Of a stretch of 64,000 nt of DNA, positions 38,401-64,000 are shown in pieces; positions within the stretch are counted from its first letter, which is position 1, and each line of letters starts with the position of its first letter. Location: the NCBI RefSeq assembly GCF_964355755.1, contig NC_092672.1:4092001-4156000 (forward strand), read 5' to 3'. The notes under the pieces were generated by a model. It was not told where the DNA came from and searched no databases. It worked only from the letters and a program-made list of their open reading frames with translations. Made by a program: the position numbers and the translations under genes. The DNA comes from Antedon mediterranea (taxonomy: Eukaryota > Echinodermata > Crinoidea > Comatulida > Antedonidae).

Positions 38401-39792
38401 AGCTACTGCAATTATTAATGTAATTAATACATTTCATTTACCAAAAAAAAGGTGATATGTTTATATTATTATACTCCATAAGAAATAATTGACTTACAAA
38501 AAATAACAATATTGGAATAACATATTTTTCATTAGGTGCTTTACAGTAAATGAATTGAGTATAAGCGATGAAGCCACCATCTGTCTGGCAAGCCGAAAGG
38601 TTTTTGATGTAGTCACAACGCTCATCAAACGGTAATTGATGAAAAGAACGGCACTGCAAAAACAAAAATGTAAAATAGATCAAAAGGAAAGGAGCTTCCA
38701 AATTCAAAGTACTGTTTGATTAATATTGATTAAAAAATATTGGTGATATAGAGTTTTATGATGTTTTATTTTTTAGATATAATTTACCCTTTTATTCCTT
38801 ATACTATCTTCAAAATGTCTATGATACCAAAATAACATTACGATTTTTGTTATTGAGGTGTACATATTTAATGTACTAATTAGTTAACATTACAAGGGCG
38901 AATCTAGCAATTGTATATGAGGGGTGAATTTAGAACAACAGCCTGAGGGTCTGGTTTGAGTATTATAAGAAGAGTGAGGATCTAAATCCTCTTCTGAATT
39001 AGGTAACCTCTTACTTCTATGTCATCATCTTCCTTTCCCAACAATGGTTTGATTGACGTTGCATTTTTTGATTCGCAATAGTCGGTATTCCGGTTGCGAT
39101 TCTTTTCAACTGCACATTGCTACCATCAGAACAAATGTATAAAATTTAAAATAAACTTTTATATATTAAACATGCAATTGTAACTGTAGATCTTCATACA
39201 TTAATATTTATTTCGGCCTACAGGTCTCACTGGAATGTGCGCTTGTTGAATGTAGAAACAGTTTTTTAAATAATTTTCCTATATTGAATTTATTCTCATA
39301 AAAAAAAACCATATTATTTATATTGGCTATAGGCCTAGAAAAGTATTTTAGTAATACAGTATTATATCATAGTCAAAACATCATACTCATAGTCAATAGT
39401 TGACTAGGATTATATCATAGAGATATTATAATATTATATCTCTATGTATGATTGTACTGTATAGTAAGTAAGGTAGGTATTATAATTTTATATAAAGTCT
39501 AAAATATTTTATTAATAAAATATTAAATTATCAATCTTACGTCTGTGTTTTCATTTCCTAACAAAGATTCAATTGAAAGCAAATTCCTGGAAGCAATAAT
39601 GGTATCGACTGTTTTCCGGTGGCGGTATCCGACGGCTCCATCTACCTGGTCGGCTAAACCAAAACGTTTTTCAGCGAAGGTAGGCCTACGATGAGCGTCG
39701 GGGAAAACACTTTTTGTTAGACAAATTAAAGCTAATGTAACTGCAAAAAACGATACTGCTGTAACGCTTTTAATTAAAACTCTTGTCGACAT
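29453..39792 (-). CDS. SLC8B1: NCLX, mitochondrial sodium/calcium exchanger
   Basis: Eighteen exons join in frame on minus: 39792-39541, 39119-39015, 38653-38498, 37851-37799, 37157-37100, 36405-36294, 36165-35998, 35469-35365, 34632-34510, 34200-34093, 33917-33766, 33047-32915, 31975-31851, 31625-31548, 31435-31360, 30876-30796, 30586-30522, 29656-29453. The product is 717 residues (human 584), longer mainly in the N-terminus and central loop. The alpha-1 repeat has GVTFLAFGNGAPDIFS and the alpha-2 repeat ILGLTLLAWGNSIG, then MARQGFPRMAISACFGGPF, all NCLX hallmarks. The family exchanges Na+ (or Li+) for matrix Ca2+ at the inner mitochondrial membrane. Residues RRRES (Ser335) match the PKA-type site known in mammals. 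Intron 12 uses a GC donor. Internal ATG 39792 is the first in frame. It is head-to-head with MORN3. Confidence 0.95.
29763..30110 (-). mobile_element. 5S rRNA-derived SINE (SINE3 type)
   Basis: Minus-strand 30110-29990 reads as a complete 5S rRNA-like sequence (GTTAAGCAACGTTGGGCCTG, TAGAGCTTGGATGGGAGACC, TGGGAATAGCGGGTGCTG), the right 121-nt length. It is followed by about 200 bp of unrelated body and ends in an AATAAAATAAAATAAA tail. Internal 5S promoter boxes would allow RNA polymerase III transcription. It sits in NCLX intron 17 in the same orientation as the gene. A plain 5S gene is unlikely because of substitutions in the 5' half, the extra body and the tail. Confidence 0.82.
32685..32838 (+). 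mobile_element. LINE 3' remnant (CR1/L2-like)
   Basis: A decayed C-terminal reverse-transcriptase frame is followed by GTATAAGCGCTATATAAATC, the typical CR1/L2 3' end. It lies antisense in NCLX intron 12. Confidence 0.55.
33682..33752. mobile_element. family A MITE, copy 7, truncated
   Basis: Only the left end AAGCTTTTTCTACACTATCA and the first 50 bp are present. It abuts NCLX exon 11 within intron 11. Confidence 0.6.
35737..35807 (-). tRNA. tRNA-Thr(UGU)-like sequence, possibly pseudogene
   Basis: The minus strand reads GGCTCTG, then TGGTCTAGTGG (A box), anticodon stem CTCGC/GCGAG around loop CCTGTAA (anticodon TGT), and GGTTCGAATCC (B box). Five of seven acceptor pairs form and one T-stem pair is mismatched. 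Loop position 33 is C where T is nearly universal. It lies in NCLX intron 7. A decayed tRNA gene or SINE head is as likely as a working tRNA. Confidence 0.45.
37674..37713. mobile_element. ultra-short palindromic insert with 7-bp flanking repeats, copy 3
   Basis: Arms CATAGAGATAT and ATATCTCTATG with a CATA centre form a 26-nt hairpin (37681-37706). GTGGAGC lies directly on both sides (37674-37680 and 37707-37713). NCLX intron 4 starts at 37798, so this is inside that intron. Confidence 0.7.
37950..38246. mobile_element. family C MITE, copy 6, degenerate
   Basis: Ends AATTGTCCCCGAAAA and AGGACAATACACATTTAAAG, with the interior changed (TCAAATTGACTGGAATTCAA). It lies in NCLX intron 3. Confidence 0.65.
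39416..39446. repeat. short palindrome, same arms, no clear flanking repeat
   Basis: Arms CATAGAGATAT and ATATCTCTATG, identical to those at 37681-37706, surround a 9-nt AT centre. The flanking bases are not a direct repeat. NCLX intron 1. Confidence 0.55.
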
Positions 39793-40523
39793 GTTAATGG
39801 ATTCACATTTAGTACAAAAAAAGAACAAGAAAACCTAAAATATTATATTTATTTTTAGGTCTTGCACCTTCCATTCCGACGGATCATGTGGTTTGTTTTT
39901 GTTTTTATTAGGGCTACCTTGTACCCGTCTTCCGCCCTCTTCGGTGATCATTAGAGCGTATAATATTTTGCCTTCACACACAGGTAAAAAATCTCTCGCG
40001 TGGTGACATTTGAAGAGGAGAGGGTGAGCATTATCTCTATAACAAATGCTTATACAATAATTTAAATCTATTTAATAGAGGTAATTATGTAATAATATAT
40101 GTTTAAGCTCTTGAACAACACAGTGATCCAATTATTATACAAATATAGGCTACGTATGCATCACTTAAAGTTACGCACACATGTTGCCATGGTGCTGTGA
40201 CACACAACAACTAATTTTCTTGATGTTGGTGGTGTTGTCCTATGTATGTTGTCCACAGAATCCGTTGTTGTATGCCTTTTTAGGCCTAGCCTAGTGTACA
40301 AGTAAACTTACTCAAGCCTATAAAAGGGCTAGGTCTAAAGAATTAACTAAAAATAAACTACTGTACATAGTATTCATATCTTGTGAAATTAATGATTGCA
40401 TTGTTGAACAATATAATTTTAATAAGAATACATAATTAATATATATATTTTAATTTTTTATTTCAGGCTAGCCTACTACCAGGCATCATCTTATCAATCT
40501 TATTAACAATAATACATATAAAT
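39793..40523. promoter_or_regulatory. bidirectional promoter region between NCLX and MORN3
   Basis: The two genes are transcribed away from this 731-bp stretch, so both 5' UTRs and promoters are expected here. I see no clear core motif. The MORN3 5' UTR may include the run up to 40523. Confidence 0.55.
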
Positions 40524-42878
40524 ATGCCTCATGTGAAACCAGCTAAAAAAGTGCAACCACTTTGGAAGGAATGGGACTACAAAGCACAAAAAAAAGGAAT
40601 CCATCACACAGTTTATGATGTCAATGGAAATGAGTATACCGGAGAGTGGCTAGATAACAAAAAACATGGTATATAATATAATTGAAACGGATTACATCAT
40701 TTAATATAATCAGGAATAACCACATGACTTAAAAAGCCAAACATATATCAACTTACTGGACTTAAATTATCAACATAACCTCTGAATAAATCTTCTAACT
40801 CTCTTGCATGGATTCAGTCAGGAAATATTAGTGTTAGACCTGCTATCCAAGAAAATAAAAGCCTAAAATAAAAGGCAGATCTAACTTAAAAATCTATTAT
40901 TTTTAAAAGCTAGTAATTTTTTAAAATCTAACTTTTGTTTTAGGGAAGGGAACACAGAAATGGAAAAAGAACAATTCACTTTATGATGGTGACTGGAAAT
41001 TTGGACAAAGGAATGGTTTTGGTACACTGAGCAGTCCGGCAGAGGGAGGAGGAACATATAAAAGGATCTATTCTGGAGGGTGGAAGAACGATAAAAGACA
41101 TGTATGCATAAATTTATCACCAATATTAAACAACACAAGAACATTTTAACACTCTATTCTATATTTAGGCAAATTACCAAGGATAACCATAAGCGAATTC
41201 ATTCACTATCCTTCTTAAGGCCGCTGAAAATACATTACATGGTTCTCGTCAGCACTTAAATGCCATAGGCAGAGAGGTAGCTAGGCACGACGATCGATCA
41301 CGAAATGTACGAGAGCAGCAGACCAAAAAAACCGCGGTAGACCTCATTCTGATCCAAGGTATGGATATCGCGTGTGGATATGACAAACACACGCTCACTG
41401 CCGTCTGGACTCCTAGAATAGGTTTCAGAAGGAGTCACAAAATACGGATTGATGGCGGTTCGCGATGATTAATATACACACTTTATGCTGCGAAATCGTG
41501 CGATCACATACACAATGGTTTGAACGTTCACGATCGACGGGAGGTGAGTCGGATTTTCATGAAAATATAACAAAATTTGTACTTTTCCCATATTTACCCC
41601 TGTTTTTTCTTAACAAATACACAAAGATGAAAGATGAACTTTTGTGGTGCGGGGCCTAAAATCGCGAGCGGGCGCTGACGAGAACCATGTAATGTATTTC
41701 CATCGGCCTAAAGGTGACAATACCGTTCACAAGACAAACATATACAAAAGATGCTCTACATAAACAAAGTCTTATTACAAGTCTTTGGGAGTGGATTTGT
41801 AATTTGTCATTAGAATTAGATAAAATCCATATGACAGGACTTGAACCCTGGACCGTTGGATTGGTAGCCAAGCATCATAACCACCAAGCCACAACTCCAC
41901 TCCATTTGTATCTGATATTTTTACAATGATTTTGTAATACTATAAATTAAAAATAGATTAACATATGTATTTTTTATTGAAGGGTTATGGAACTAATTTT
42001 TATACAGCGGAGGAATACTATGAAGGTGAATGGTACTGCAATAAAAGAAGTGGCTGGGGACGAATGTACTACGCTGATGGTAGTATCTATGAAGGAGAGT
42101 GGTATGATGATAAACGAAGTGGACAGGGCATGCTCAGATTAGGTACATTTGAACCAATCAAAATGATTGAAATATCAATAACTAAATTAGTGTGTCTTGA
42201 AAGTTTAATAAATTGTGCCTTGTGTAAAACATTGACGTTCAATACTATATATATATAAACAAATCAGGCAAAGAACATTCTAAACCGCCCAGTGATATAC
42301 TGAAATTGTAATTAATTAATTTGTATATATATATATTCGATATCAGGGCTTAATTTGATTCCATTAATAGCTACCGAAAACAGATATGAAGGTTCGTGGA
42401 AGTTTGGCAAAAAGAACGGTCCTGGAAAGTTTTTCTACCTCGACAAGGGACAGATGTACGAGGGAGTGTGGGTGGACGACATCCCGAAATGTGGAGAAGT
42501 GACAGACTTTGGAAGGGAAGGGGCACCTGATCCAACTGTTTATCCAATTCCTGAGGTAAGTAATGGGAACCAGGAAGGCATGTAAATTTCTGCTCCAAGG
42601 AGTACTCTTTATGCATATCTTAAGCTCTGTCTAAACTATCAAACTGATTTGACAAAAAAAGTGTGATGTGCGTGAATATGGTAGTGATATGCCCAAATAT
42701 GGTAGTGATATGACATCATCATGTCCATATATGGGCACATCACATTTTTTTTGTCACATCAAGCTTTATGAAAAAACCATAATTACAAACCATAATTTCT
42801 TATTTTTAGATTAAATTAATGGATGCAAAAGCTGTACTCGGTGAAGCGGAGCAAATATTTCTAAATGACCAAGAATAA
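40524..42878 (+). CDS. MORN3: MORN3, MORN repeat-containing protein 3
   Basis: Five exons join in frame: 40524-40668, 40944-41101, 41983-42142, 42371-42555, 42810-42878, giving 238 residues against 240 in human. The start MPHVKPAKKVQPLWKEWDYK parallels human MPVSKCPKKSESLWKGWDRK. Seven MORN motifs are visible (YTGEW, YDGDW, YSGGW, YEGEW twice, YEGSW, YEGVW), followed by DFGREGAPDPT and YPIPE as in the vertebrate tail. MORN repeats mediate membrane or protein binding; vertebrate MORN3 is testis-enriched and linked to sperm flagellum and acrosome scaffolds. Exon 4 must use the acceptor ending at 42370, because the longer open frame upstream breaks the repeat register. Polyadenylation signal at 43145. 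Confidence 0.96.
41213..41714. mobile_element. family F long-TIR MITE in MORN3 intron 2
   Basis: AAATACATTACATGGTTCTC near the left end is mirrored by GAGAACCATGTAATGTATTT near the right end, with GGCCG-type bases beyond each. The 500-bp interior has no coding capacity. It is the only copy I see here. Confidence 0.75.
41831..41904 (-). repeat. tRNA-derived SINE head
   Basis: On minus TGGCTTGGTGG (A box) and GGTTCAAGTCC (B box) lie 32 nt apart. The anticodon arm does not fold well, so a SINE or pseudo-tRNA is more likely than a tRNA gene. Confidence 0.55.
42622..42767. mobile_element. family A MITE, copy 8
   Basis: The left end AAGCTCTGTCTAAACTATCA is complete; the right end is reduced to TTTGTCACATCAAGCTTTAT. 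MORN3 intron 4. Confidence 0.75.
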
Positions 42879-43144
42879 TCAAGATATTATAAAACAATTG
42901 AATTTTCTCTAAGATGAACACAGATGTGGATATGGAACCTATTAATTGTACAAAAAAGGACTTATATCTTTTCATGACACTATGATCACATAGGCATTCA
43001 TAATATTATGTGCTATTATTTTGATCACGCATTATCAAGTTATTAAACTTAAAGAAAAACCATATATTTATAACACACTTGATCATATTTACCAACTCTT
43101 GGTTAGAGAATAGAACATTTTTGTATTTAATGTATATTTTGTAT

Positions 43145-43150
43145 AATAAA
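43145..43150 (+). terminator. MORN3 polyadenylation signal AATAAA
   Basis: AATAAA lies 267 bp after the MORN3 stop on the same strand. Confidence 0.5.
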
Positions 43151-43504
43151 TGTGTAACAGGAAAAGAAAATACAGATGTTATGTGTTCATATGTTTAATT
43201 GAAAACCCGGAAAATCATGGAATTTTACTAAAATATTTGGCTTTCATTAAAAAGTCATGACAAGAGACAAAAAGATAAAGAACATTTATTTTTTTATTGG
43301 ACATCATTTAAAAATCTTAATCAAACTTCCAAGCAAGTCTAAAATTTGAATTTGACCATATTTAAAATATTTGATTTATTCATTAACACCCATTATATAC
43401 ACATTCAATCAATCATTTCTATCCATTCATCCCTATTGAGGGGACTCTATCCCTGTGAAAATATTAATTCAACACTAAAGCCAACCCCTATCGGAGGACA
43501 ATCT

Positions 43505-43844
43505 ATTAAAGATATATTGTCCCTCTGAAAAAATAATTTAAACAAATTTTGTTGTTGAATATGCCATTTTAATGATATACATAATAGTTATTCACTTTGA
43601 CCACAAATTGGGTGGGAAACAAAATTATTTACCTGAAAAAAAAAAACTGTAATTTAAAGCAAAAATTAGTCAAATTGGCTGCCAGCCAATGGGTTTGTGG
43701 TTGAATTAAATCGTTTATTTTGTCATTTTATAAGTGAAAACTTTATTTTTCGGGGTTTTTTTTTGTTGTTAAAACTACAAAATGACCTATTCAAAGTCAG
43801 ATTTTATTGATCTTCATTTTTCTGGGAGACAATACATCTTTGAA
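43505..43844. mobile_element. family C MITE, copy 7
   Basis: Left end TTAAAGATATATTGTCCCTC, right end GGGAGACAATACATCTTTGA, interior TTGGCTGCCAGCCAATGG. Confidence 0.8.
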
Positions 43845-44648
43845 GGGAAATGTGTTTGGTTCCAAAGGTGTGTCCCCCCCAATAGGGGATGCTCTACTGT
43901 ACTCATCTGTCCATTACTTCATGTATTTATAACTTATTATTTATTCATATATCTCTTTCCATACAGCCATCATCAATTTATCTCTCTACATAAATACTTT
44001 CACTAATTTATACACCTTTTCACATATTCCTCATCCATCAATTTGTTCACTTTATTTATTCTCTCATCTATCTATTTACCAACATTTCAATTCATTCCAT
44101 ATTAACACACTGGTATACACATAGATTAATCAATAATTTTACCATCAAATCCTCTCAAAATTTACAGAAAATAGTATAAATATAACATTTTAAAATAAAA
44201 TTACAGGTAAACAATGATTATGCAAATGAAACTTCAAACAAAACAAACTTTTAGTAAGAAACAAAAGGGTTTTAAACATAAACTAAAAAATAGTGTACAG
44301 TAAATGGTCACACAACATTGCAAATACATATATTCCTCTTTTGATAATGCAACAACGTAAAGTTTAAGAACAATTATAAATGTAAAATGGTGCAATATTT
44401 ACAGGATACAGTTTGATAAACTGCATTTGCATAACAAATTAAAATTTTAGGAAATGAGTCAATAAAATTTAATGTTCATTAATCACCAATGTCTAAATAG
44501 AGATAGTCAGGTCAAAGGTTAGTATGATTTGTTTTCGATGCCATGAATGAGATAAAGACTAGTGCTAAGAAAGAAAATCTTAAATTAGTATGAGACGATA
44601 AACAGTTAACATCTTCAGTAGTCTCTAATGGGGTTTCCTAAATCGATA

Positions 44649-60412
<15,764 letters not shown>

Positions 60413-60471
60413 CTAAATTAATAATAGTAATATAGAAAGAAAAATTCTTAAAAAAATGTTTTAATTCCATT

Positions 60472-60757
60472 AAAAAGATGTACTTTCCCCCTGAAAATGA
60501 AAAAAATAATTCTTAAAAATGTTTTGATCTTTATGTCACAATAATATTATTATTATCCTTGACTGACCAATTGGACAAAAAAAAAAAAAAAAAATTTAAC
60601 CTGAAATTTTTTTATTTAAAGCAAAAAATAGTCAAATTGGCTACCATCCAATGGGTTTTTGGTTGAATTTAACCATTTATTTTGCAGGTGAAAACCCGTA
60701 ATTCGTTTTTCATTTTTTTTCTGATTAAATCAATCTTCATTTTCCATGTCTTTGTAA
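60472..60757. mobile_element. family C MITE, copy 8, degenerate
   Basis: AAAAAGATGTACTTTCCCCC at left; interior TTGGCTACCATCCAATGGG; right end weak. It lies upstream of KDM2 exon 60412. Confidence 0.65.
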
Positions 60758-62783
60758 CGTATAGGCCTAATTAATAATGATTTCTCAGCACGCCATAATA
60801 GATAGGCCATACTTCACGTAACAGGTTCGTATATTAACTAACACTATACCGGGTGTTTTCCCTCTTTGAAACAACCATAATACGTGCCATATCCGAAGGA
60901 TAGGCCCTACATGCACACAAGCATTTTATTACAATTCTAAACAATAAAATGTCGCAGCTAAAAGTACAGAGAACGAACCGTTTAAAAAAAAACTCAAATC
61001 GAAAAAAACAAACACACACGCACGACGTAAACAGACTATAGCCCGACGTATTATCGTATACAGTACATTACAAGGCCGGGATCACCACGTGACCACGTAG
61101 GATTGTTTAAAATTAATCTAGGCCTTATCGTAATAAATTATTTATCACAACACCTGAAGACGATATATACCTGAAAACATTTGCTTATAATAATTATATT
61201 ATAAATATTACGAATACCAAGCGACATTAAGACATTTTTCGGACATGTAGGCCTACTACTTCCGTAATGTCCTTTATACAATAGGCTTTACATTTAAATT
61301 ATACACTTTACTACACACACGTCGTCTATCGGCAGTTACCATTATTAAAATATGAATATAATTTAACAAAGAAACTAATATTCAAAATTATACTGTACAT
61401 ATTTTTTACATTTCAGAATTAATTATGCAAAACGTATTATATAACCTATCGTGTACGTGTAGGCCTATAATAATAAACGATATTTTATTGTCAGTATTTT
61501 AAGAAAAGCTATTCGATTTTCAAACAATCATAAATGTTGACTACAATTATTGATATAAAATAATTTGAAACAGTTAGACAATGCATTGGCAGTGTATATC
61601 TAATCTCGCAATCTTTGTTGAAAAAAGAAAAAAATAGTTAATAATTAGCCTATCAGTGTTTTTATTTATTTTAATTAAACTAGCACCTTGTTACAGCCGA
61701 ATCAATCTTTCTAAAAAACCAGAACATTATATACATATAGTTATTATTATATTAATAGGTGGCCTTGTTAGGATATGGAGAAAAACAAAAATTAAACAAA
61801 AAGCAAAATTGTCCACGATGTAATAAATAATATTAATATGTACGGTAGGCTACAGTAACTATGACGATTCAGTAGCAGTTGCTTAAACATGTTAAATAAT
61901 GCTAATCAAAATATAAAATAACAATAGAACTGAATAAATAATAATTTAAAATAACAAAATATATGACATGCAATTATAATTATTTGGTATATTATAAAAA
62001 ATACAAAATGTGATTTCTACAGAGTACAGTACAGCCTACAGATACAGGCCTTTGCCTTGTTTTTGTGGGATCACTAACAATTAAGTAGGTATAATTAAGT
62101 AGGTATAATTAAGCATAAAATAGTTCAAAACATAGATTATTAGATCTAAAAACACACAAAAACATTTTAAATCAAAATTATGCTGATAATTTTATTTGAT
62201 TAGGTGGTCTAAATAGTAAAATTAACCAACGGCAGTTTTACATAGTGAGCATATCACATGCACTTTGTTCACTCGTGGTAGCTAGATACAGAACCTAGAA
62301 ATTCGGTTCGGTTGTTAGGATTTATTCAAATTAAAGTTACCATATCACCTGGAATAGTTAGTTAAAGACATATATTTACTTAAAATGTAATATTAAATTA
62401 TAAAACAGTAATTGTGCGTAAGTTGGCGCAATTTTCAAATAGCCCTCATTGTGCACGATAGTTGAATCCACGAATTCACTTCACTTGTGATGAAAACATC
62501 ACGCATTTTTTAGATTTTTTCTGTTTTCGTTTTACTTTGATTAATTACAAATGAGGCAGTTAAGTCATAATAAAATTGTTTTTGCTTTCTATTAAACTTT
62601 TAAGATAAAAATGTCATTTTATGAAAAAGTCAAGGAGAATTTTAGTTGTAAATTGTGAAGCGCCGCCGAAACGTTTGAGTTGAATAGGCACAACAATGCA
62701 AAAATGGCTAGTTATTCATGAGGACTCCCATATTCACACAACCGAAATCGTTGTTTTTACATTGAAAAATGACTATTACAAAC

Positions 62784-62816
62784 CAATGAACGTCTTGTGT
62801 TTGACTCGTTAGACAT
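62784..62816 (-). CDS. KDM2: candidate KDM2 start exon
   Basis: ATG at 62816 opens MSNESNTRRSL and stops at a weak donor (GTTTGT) in phase 0, which joins to the 60412 exon as RRSL-RPKLRK. The basic run resembles the KDM2 N-terminus before the FDL/EEKL region. It is the best candidate I found on the minus strand between 60413 and 63400, but the donor is poor and no conserved family segment is encoded. Confidence 0.3.
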
Positions 62817-63416
62817 GTCTGAGTATAGGCCCATACAAATTGCAATCAAAAACAAGTCAGGAAGAAATCTAAAGTTAAAATTTCAAACGCCATTAATCCA
62901 GAATAGTCACGTCTATTTTACTGTACTCGAGCAACTTCATTATGCCACAAAACTACTCATTAGCATATCAGGTCATATCAAGGTCACGACAAAATCCCAG
63001 CCTTTGTCAAAAATATGCTGTAACAAAAGATTAATTATTGATATGACTACCGTTAGAAATTTATTAAATAGACAAATATAATATATTTAATATCCAAAAT
63101 TTATTTTACAAAATATTTGATTAATATTATTTAGAAATGTATTTTTGAAACTTACAGTAAAAGGTCATTAAATCCTAAATTCTTCCGTAAACATTTGGTA
63201 CACACACCGCCAGTGTTTTGTGTGGACCGTTTTGTGTACGTGCAATCAAGGAAACATATTAATATTATGTTGAAATTGTTTATTTTGTACAATATGTTTA
63301 ATTTAATGTGTAATTCTTTATATCATTAGTTAGGTAATCGTTCATCAAAATAGTACCACTTGAGTTGCTTTATTCTATATATAGAAATCCTGGCGAAAGT
63401 TAGTTATTCAGATTGG
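62817..63416. promoter_or_regulatory. region between KDM2 candidate start and ORAI
   Basis: If the candidate start exon is right, this 600-bp stretch is a shared promoter for two divergent genes. The sequence is AT-rich with no clear TATA or CpG island. Confidence 0.35.
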
Positions 63417-63551
63417 ATGTTCAAGCTATATGTTGAAGAAATGTCGAACCAGCACTCGGAGCAGGCTCTCTCATGGAGAAAATTATACCTCAGCCGGGCT
63501 AAACTAAAAGCTTCTAGTAGAACATCAGCTCTTCTAGCTGGCTTCGCCATG
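63417..63551 (+). CDS. ORAI: ORAI calcium channel, first coding exon, gene continues right
   Basis: The exon ends [30 protein letters not shown] at a GTATGT donor in phase 0, the same place where human ORAI1 exon 1 ends. The stretch is the cytosolic pore extension and the beginning of the first transmembrane helix; the basic residues that line the inner pore (human Arg77, Arg83, Lys85, Lys87, Arg91) are all kept. ORAI forms the plasma-membrane store-operated Ca2+ channel gated by STIM. The first in-frame ATG is at 63417; an internal one at 63441 is also possible, and the stretch between them has no family match. The remaining transmembrane exons lie past the window. ORAI paralogue cannot be told from one exon. 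Confidence 0.93.
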
Positions 63552-64000
63552 GTATGTTTTTGAAAATAAAACATATACTACTAACAGTTTAATTGTATTA
63601 TATTTAAACAATTAATAAATAAACAATTTTTACTAGATTTGATTTTATTTGGTTTCAACATAAGATTACAAGACAATCTGAATACAAACATTTTACAAGT
63701 ACTGTAAATACATAAATAAGAAACCAAGGATAGCCAAGCCCATAAAGAAAAATCAACTTGATTCCAATGGGGTCCTTTAAAAACAGCAAAGACAATCACA
63801 ACTAACAGCATAAACATACAAATCAAACGCGCATGACAATAATATATTTTAATGGCAGATGATATACAGTTTAAAAATATGAGACAATCGTCAATAGCCA
63901 GTGGATGACCTACTGTACAGCATGAACCTAGATTGGAATATAGTATTTGTTATAATGGCATAAGACCTGGCATAAGTGCTTTTTAACAGCATGTTTAAAA

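Larger units (their letters stand above)
42879..44648. other. MORN3-KDM2 convergent intergenic region
   Basis: It holds the MORN3 3' UTR, family C copy 7 and the probable KDM2 3' UTR. Otherwise it is AT-rich with no supported gene. Confidence 0.6.

Noticed and set aside
41465-41929. Small frames on both strands in MORN3 intron 2
   Set aside because: They fall in the family F element and a tRNA-like SINE.

Overview
The window is intron-rich, AT-rich animal nuclear DNA with GT-AG introns and many short inverted-repeat elements. The gene set (RSKR, TMX2, a CXorf65 homologue, NCLX, MORN3, KDM2, ORAI), the KDM2-ORAI-MORN3 neighbourhood and the many AGGCCTA-type words suggest an invertebrate deuterostome, most likely an echinoderm. 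That placement is an inference and no species can be named.

Layout, left to right. (1) 1-12876, minus: the 5' three coding exons of an RSKR/SGK494-like kinase, whose catalytic part continues off the left edge. (2) 13193-17197, plus: complete TMX2 in seven exons, head-to-head with RSKR across about 316 bp. (3) 18556-23691, plus: complete five-exon homologue of human CXorf65. (4) 23692-29452: intergenic, with transposon copies, minisatellites and one GC-rich island. (5) 29453-39792, minus: complete 18-exon NCLX (SLC8B1), the mitochondrial Na+/Ca2+ exchanger. (6) 40524-42878, plus: complete MORN3, head-to-head with NCLX. (7) 44649-60412, minus: nearly complete KDM2 histone demethylase (JmjC, CXXC, PHD, F-box, LRR) in 17 exons, plus a possible start exon at 62784-62816. 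(8) 63417-63551, plus: first coding exon of ORAI, running off the right edge.

I derived each gene model by joining exons at consensus splice sites with matching phase and comparing the product with remembered family sequences. Most long open frames in the window are not genes; several come from tandem repeats. Two of the encoded proteins move Ca2+: ORAI is the store-operated plasma-membrane channel and NCLX exports mitochondrial Ca2+. KDM2 is a chromatin regulator and MORN3 a probable cytoskeletal or sperm scaffold.

Repeats are abundant: three recurrent palindromic MITE families whose termini begin near AAG next to TA (about 28 copies together), lesser inverted-repeat families, a 5S-rRNA-derived SINE, tRNA-derived SINEs, LINE 3' remnants and several minisatellites. 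The most unusual signal is a set of 18-26-nt perfect hairpins with arms of the form CATRGAGR...YCTCYATG. Three independent copies are each flanked by an exact 7-bp direct repeat, which looks like an ultra-short mobile insertion.
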